Below are positions 60,443 through 64,000 of a stretch of DNA of 64,000 bases, piece after piece (the first letter of the stretch is position 1; each line of letters starts with the position of its first letter). Source of the DNA: Suilimivivens sp045586385 (GTDB lineage Bacteria > Bacillota > Clostridia > Lachnospirales > Lachnospiraceae); contig JAZNAE010000015.1 in the NCBI GenBank assembly GCA_045586385.1, positions 1 to 64,000 of the forward strand, given 5' to 3'. The translations under genes and the position numbers were made by a program. The notes beneath the pieces are model-generated. The model did not search any database. It was not told the origin of the DNA and was given only the letters and a program-made list of their open reading frames with translations.

Positions 60443-60747
60443 TTATGGGAGATGTAGTACAGATACAGATAACGCCGGAGTATATGTTGCAGAGTGCAGA
60501 AGTAATGCTGGAAGCAACCATGAAAGCAGTGGGAGCAATCTCAGAAATGGAGGAATTGACGGTGCATACACAAACATATTTTTGCGGAAAAGCAGGTGAG
60601 AGTTTTCGTGCAAAAATGAGAGAAGTAATGGAAGAGTGGCGGCTTAGTGTGGACGTAATGAAGGAGAATGTAACTGAATTACAGGAAATAGCAGAGGAAT
60701 ACCGAAAAGCGGAAGGAGAAAATAAAGATGCTGCAACACGAAATTGA
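60439..60747 (+). CDS. WXG100-like protein 2 (WXG replaced by FCG)
   Basis: 102 residues, helical hairpin with FCG at 48-50 in place of WXG, but with YRKAE near the C-terminus, a YxxxE export-type motif. Overlaps the next gene by 20 bases. Confidence 0.65.
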   Translation: MIMGDVVQIQITPEYMLQSAEVMLEATMKAVGAISEMEELTVHTQTYFCGKAGESFRAKMREVMEEWRLSVDVMKENVTELQEIAEEYRKAEGENKDAATRN

Positions 60748-61039
60748 AATATATTATGAGCAGTCTATGGAGATTGCAAAAAGACTTCGGGAAGTGTCGA
60801 AGCATTTGAACTACATAGCAAAGGAGAATGTTGCATGGAGTATGAAAGCAATAAAGGAGGCGTGGGAGGGAGAGAGTGTAATTGTTTTTACAGGTAAGTA
60901 TGCAGAGGTGGCAATGCGTATAAAGGAAGATGCCGGCAGCATAGAAAAAATAGGGAACAAAATAGAAGAAAAGGTGACACAGATTTTTTCTTCGGAAAAT
61001 AAGAATGTAGTTACCGCAGTGTTAAGAAATTATAGTTAG
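60728..61039 (+). CDS. WXG100-like protein 3
   Basis: 103 residues, WEG turn at W46. Lacks the YxxxD/E tail and ends with a longer helix. Resembles partner/chaperone-type members more than secreted ones. Confidence 0.65.
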   Translation: MLQHEIEIYYEQSMEIAKRLREVSKHLNYIAKENVAWSMKAIKEAWEGESVIVFTGKYAEVAMRIKEDAGSIEKIGNKIEEKVTQIFSSENKNVVTAVLRNYS

Positions 61040-61053
61040 AGGAGGATTTTATT

Positions 61054-61353
61054 ATGGCAATGATACTTGTAACATCACAAAAAATCAGAGCGGCAGCAGA
61101 AAACTTAGGACAACTGAACAGACAATTCAAAGGAAAGACGGAAGAGTTGACGACAAAGGAACAGGCACTTTGTCAGATGTGGGAAGGACAGGCAAAAAAT
61201 GCCTTTCACGGGGCATTTGAAAGAGACAGTCAGCAAATGGATGCCTTTCATGGTCTGATTAATAAGTATGTGCAAGTGCTTCTTGAAATTGCACAGAGGT
61301 ATGAACAGGCAGAAGCAAGGAATATGGAAATTGCAGGTGGCAGAAGTTATTAA
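61054..61353 (+). CDS. WXG100 protein 4 (EsxA-like)
   Basis: 99 residues, WEG at W43 between two helices, and YEQAE near the C-terminus. Classic secreted WXG100 layout. GGAGGATTT precedes the ATG. Confidence 0.85.
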   Translation: MAMILVTSQKIRAAAENLGQLNRQFKGKTEELTTKEQALCQMWEGQAKNAFHGAFERDSQQMDAFHGLINKYVQVLLEIAQRYEQAEARNMEIAGGRSY

Positions 61354-61369
61354 TGAAGGAGGATAAAAG

Positions 61370-61684
61370 ATGGAAGGAATTTTAAAGGTAACACCGGAAA
61401 AAATGATACAGGCATCGGGTGAGTTTGCAACAGTGGGTACACAGATGAAAAATCTGACAGGGGAAATGCTTTCGCTGGTCAAAGGTATGAACGGGATTTG
61501 GCAAGGGGAAGCATCGGCAGCGTTCGGAAATAAATTTGAGAGTCTTACGCCGGATATGGAACGGTTATATCGGATGGTACAGGAGCATGTACAGGATTTA
61601 CAGGAGATGGCAAAGCAGTACCAGATGGCAGAAAGTGGAAATACGGAAGCCGGCGGAGGGCTTGAAAACAGTGTAGTGGTATAG
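61370..61684 (+). CDS. WXG100 protein 5 (EsxA-like)
   Basis: 104 residues, WQG at W44 and YQMAE near 85, with a Gly-rich tail. Typical secreted WXG100 partner of EssC. GAAGGAGG upstream. Confidence 0.85.
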   Translation: MEGILKVTPEKMIQASGEFATVGTQMKNLTGEMLSLVKGMNGIWQGEASAAFGNKFESLTPDMERLYRMVQEHVQDLQEMAKQYQMAESGNTEAGGGLENSVVV

Positions 61685-61699
61685 GCCGGGAGATAAGAA

Positions 61700-63079
61700 A
61701 TGAACGAAGAAGAAATCAGCCTGATTCTTGATACTTATATGTATCTGGATTATAAAGGGGCAGATGACGGAATGAGTCTTTCTAAGATTATAGAAGCGTT
61801 ATCCGATGCTCCGGAATGTATGGCGGGTGGCGTATATTATGAAGAGTATCAGATATTGGCAGATGCGGTTAAAAGACCGGAAGTGGGGCAGCTTTTGATT
61901 GGAAATCAAAGTCATTTAATGGGCTATGACAGTGGAACGGCAGCGTGTACTTTTCAAACACAAGACGGCAAATGTATGTATGTTGTTTATCGGGGGACGG
62001 GAGACGGAGAATGGGTGGATAATGCAAATGGTATGACCGAGGCAGAAACCATTCAGCAAAAAAGAGCATTATCTTATTTTGACACGGTGGTAAAAGCGGA
62101 AGCAATTACGGAAACGGAAAGACTGGTGGTCACGGGTCATTCCAAAGGAGGAAATAAAGCCCAGTATGTAACGATGTCTTCCCAATACGGAGATTTATTG
62201 GACGCGTGCTATAATGTAGACGGACAAGGGTTTTCTGATAAAGCCATAAAAAAGTGGAAACAGGAACTTGGTGAGGATGAATACGAAAGCAGGAGAAATA
62301 AGATTACCGGTATCTATGGTGAAAATGACTATGTAAATGTTTTAGGACATTCGATTGTCCCAAAGAACAAAGTGTATTATATCAGAACACCTGTAGAAAA
62401 AAAGGATTTTGCAGCTTATCATGATATTACCTATTTGTTTGCAAAGAAAACACAAAACTTACAAACCGGAGAGTGGGAAATTATATTTAATGCCGACAAA
62501 AATGATTATGCACCGGGGAGAGGAATGATTGCAAATTATGTGGCTGAACTTTCTGATAGAATAATGGATTTGCCGGAGGCAAGAAGAGATGGATGTGCTG
62601 CCTTTATGATGCAGATTATGGAACTTACGAAAGGGCGTATGGATGGCATTAACGGAGAGAGGGCTACTCTGTTGGATGTGGATGACTTTTTTTGGAGAGG
62701 GATTCCGCTCATAAGAGATAGTCTCTTGCTCTCGGGAGAAGGGTTGCTATTTTTGGATGCAGCATTTAAAAAGAATACTTTTGCGCTGCAGATGCAGGGA
62801 AGGGTGAACTTCAAAATAAACACAAGTGCGTTACGAAAAGAGGCTGCAGTGTTAATCAATCAATCCATAAGGTTGGAAAAAGAACGCAAAGAATTAGAAG
62901 TGATTATGGATGAGGTAAAGAGGTATATGAGAACAGAACCTGCGCTATATATGCAACTGAGTGTAAGAGAAACGGAAATAAGAGATAGAATCAAGAAGCT
63001 GGAAGAAATGGCAAAACAACTTTACCGTGTGGTCTATATTGGGGAGCAGAAAGATGAAGAAGCGGCTTTGTTTTTTTAG
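61700..63079 (+). CDS. candidate T7SS effector: DUF2974-like lipase with C-terminal helical domain
   Basis: 459 residues. The N-terminal half is an alpha/beta hydrolase (YVVYRGTGDGE near 97, nucleophile GHSKGGNKAQY near 146). The C-terminal 90 residues form a charged helical hairpin (RKEAAVLINQSIRLEKERKELEVIM...EIRDRIKKLEEMAKQLY) resembling LXG/WXG targeting helices but at the opposite end from classic LXG toxins. The layout recalls the S. aureus T7SS lipase TslA. It lies directly after the five WXG100-like genes. No signal peptide. Confidence 0.6.
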   Translation: MNEEEISLILDTYMYLDYKGADDGMSLSKIIEALSDAPECMAGGVYYEEYQILADAVKRPEVGQLLIGNQSHLMGYDSGTAACTFQTQDGKCMYVVYRGTGDGEWVDNANGMTEAETIQQKRALSYFDTVVKAEAITETERLVVTGHSKGGNKAQYVTMSSQYGDLLDACYNVDGQGFSDKAIKKWKQELGEDEYESRRNKITGIYGENDYVNVLGHSIVPKNKVYYIRTPVEKKDFAAYHDITYLFAKKTQNLQTGEWEIIFNADKNDYAPGRGMIANYVAELSDRIMDLPEARRDGCAAFMMQIMELTKGRMDGINGERATLLDVDDFFWRGIPLIRDSLLLSGEGLLFLDAAFKKNTFALQMQGRVNFKINTSALRKEAAVLINQSIRLEKERKELEVIMDEVKRYMRTEPALYMQLSVRETEIRDRIKKLEEMAKQLYRVVYIGEQKDEEAALFF

Positions 63080-63126
63080 TAAGATATGATAAAATAAGGG
63101 AAAAGTATGGAAAGGATGCGAGGGTA

Positions 63127-64000
63127 ATGGAGCATAAAAACGCAGGAAATTCTGACAGAATTACCAGAGAATATTTTGATTCTTTGTTGGTAGAAATGAG
63201 ACATATCGATAATCAAAAACCGGATACCACATTTAAATTGTACGGGGAACAGTTTGAAACCCCGATTATGATGGCTGCATTATCGCATCTTCATAATGTA
63301 TGCAAGGATGGCATGGCAGAGATGGCCAAAGGTGCTCTTATGGCAGGTGCCGTGAACTGGGCAGGAATGGGTGATGAGGCTGAGCTTGAGAGAATCACAC
63401 AGACCGGTGCGAGAACCATCAAAATTATTAAACCATATAAAGATAACGACGTGATATTAAAGAGGATTGAACATGCCGAAGCCTGTGGCGTGATGGCAGT
63501 GGGAATTGATGTGGATCATGCATTTGCCGGAAACGGAGAGTATGATAATGTATTTGGCCATGAGATGAGACCTAAATCGGTTGAAGAGCTTCGTGAGTTT
63601 GCAGCATCAACAAAATTGCCGTTTATTATCAAAGGCGTATTAAGTGAAAAGGATGCCTATAAGGCGCTGCAAGCCGGTGCAAGGGGAATTGTTGTTTCCC
63701 ACCATCACGGCATTATGGAATATGCAGTTCCGCCGCTTCAGGTATTACCTGCTATTTGTAAGGTGATAGGCGGGCAGATACCGGTTTTTGTAGATTGCGG
63801 TATGATGAGTGGAATGGATGCCTATAAGGCGCTGGCATTGGGGGCAACTGCTGTTTGCGCAGGAAGAGTGATTATGGAACCTCTCCGCGAAAAGGGGGCA
63901 GAAGGTGTTTGCGATACCGTGCGTAAAATGACGGCTGAATTAAAAGGTGTTATGGCAAGAACCGGTTGTACGACCCTTGCCGATATGGACTCTTCTGTAA
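63127..64000 (+). CDS. FMN-dependent alpha-hydroxy-acid oxidising protein (5' part, runs off the window)
   Basis: 291 codons seen from ATG 63127. TIM-barrel FMN enzyme family: FETPIMMAALSHLHNV near 42, KGVLSEKDAYKALQAGARGIVVSHHHG near 178 (the usual SNHGG is SHHHG) and VDCGMMSGMDAYKALALGA near 222. It would oxidise a 2-hydroxy acid such as lactate. It follows the T7SS operon by 47 bases and has no obvious link to it. The 3' end lies outside the window. Confidence 0.82.
   Translation, partial: MEHKNAGNSDRITREYFDSLLVEMRHIDNQKPDTTFKLYGEQFETPIMMAALSHLHNVCKDGMAEMAKGALMAGAVNWAGMGDEAELERITQTGARTIKIIKPYKDNDVILKRIEHAEACGVMAVGIDVDHAFAGNGEYDNVFGHEMRPKSVEELREFAASTKLPFIIKGVLSEKDAYKALQAGARGIVVSHHHGIMEYAVPPLQVLPAICKVIGGQIPVFVDCGMMSGMDAYKALALGATAVCAGRVIMEPLREKGAEGVCDTVRKMTAELKGVMARTGCTTLADMDSSV

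Overview
The window looks like a piece of a low-GC Gram-positive chromosome, most likely a Clostridia member of the Lachnospiraceae type. This is inferred from strong AGGAGG-type ribosome binding sites, frequent TTG/GTG starts, a single RlmCD-type methylase, an Rrf2 regulator with IscR-like cysteines, DUF3810 and DUF2974 proteins and a Firmicutes-style type VII secretion locus. No species can be named from sequence reading alone.

Layout. Positions 1-9139 are host housekeeping genes: rhomboid protease, NUDIX hydrolase, rRNA methylase, tRNA dihydrouridine synthase, anion permease, Rrf2 regulator, sodium:alanine symporter, DUF3810 protein and a DUF2974 alpha/beta hydrolase. A tRNA-Leu(CAG) at 9140-9223 is the insertion site of a prophage of about 40.8 kb. 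A 24-bp core repeat (9200-9223 and 49978-50001) marks its ends.

The prophage begins with a leftward lysogeny arm: tyrosine integrase, a membrane zinc-ribbon protein, an ImmA-like protein and an XRE repressor. A divergent operator region follows, with three GTTGA-N6-TCAAC sites. A long rightward early region then carries many small genes, a Sak3-like annealing protein, HNH and GIY-YIG nucleases, a replication initiator, a DnaC-like loader, a cytosine-5 methyltransferase broken at a pentanucleotide repeat, an HNH homing-type nuclease, a second tyrosine recombinase, an amino-methyltransferase, and XRE and ribbon-helix-helix regulators. The late region holds a sigma-like late regulator, small and large terminase, portal, scaffold, major capsid, connector and tail proteins, host-binding proteins, holins and a GH25 endolysin. 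Two internal/ejection-type proteins lie downstream of the lysis genes. No tape-measure or tail-tube gene is visible, so a short-tailed (podovirus-like) virion is inferred. The 1670-residue ejection protein appears to carry a MuF-C/PBECR-like toxin-family domain.

Right of attR the chromosome keeps a second integrase 3' end and a 54-bp tandem repeat, a scar of an earlier element at the same tRNA. Host genes resume with a FliD-like protein, a KDPG aldolase fused to a glyoxalase-like domain, a KDG kinase, a lipoprotein and a ZIP metal transporter. The last 8.5 kb is a compact type VII (ESX/WXG100) locus: EssC ATPase with three P-loop domains, a YukD ubiquitin-like protein, five WXG100-like proteins and a lipase-like protein with a C-terminal helical domain, a candidate effector. 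EssA, EssB and EsaA are not visible. The window ends inside an FMN-dependent alpha-hydroxy-acid oxidase family gene.
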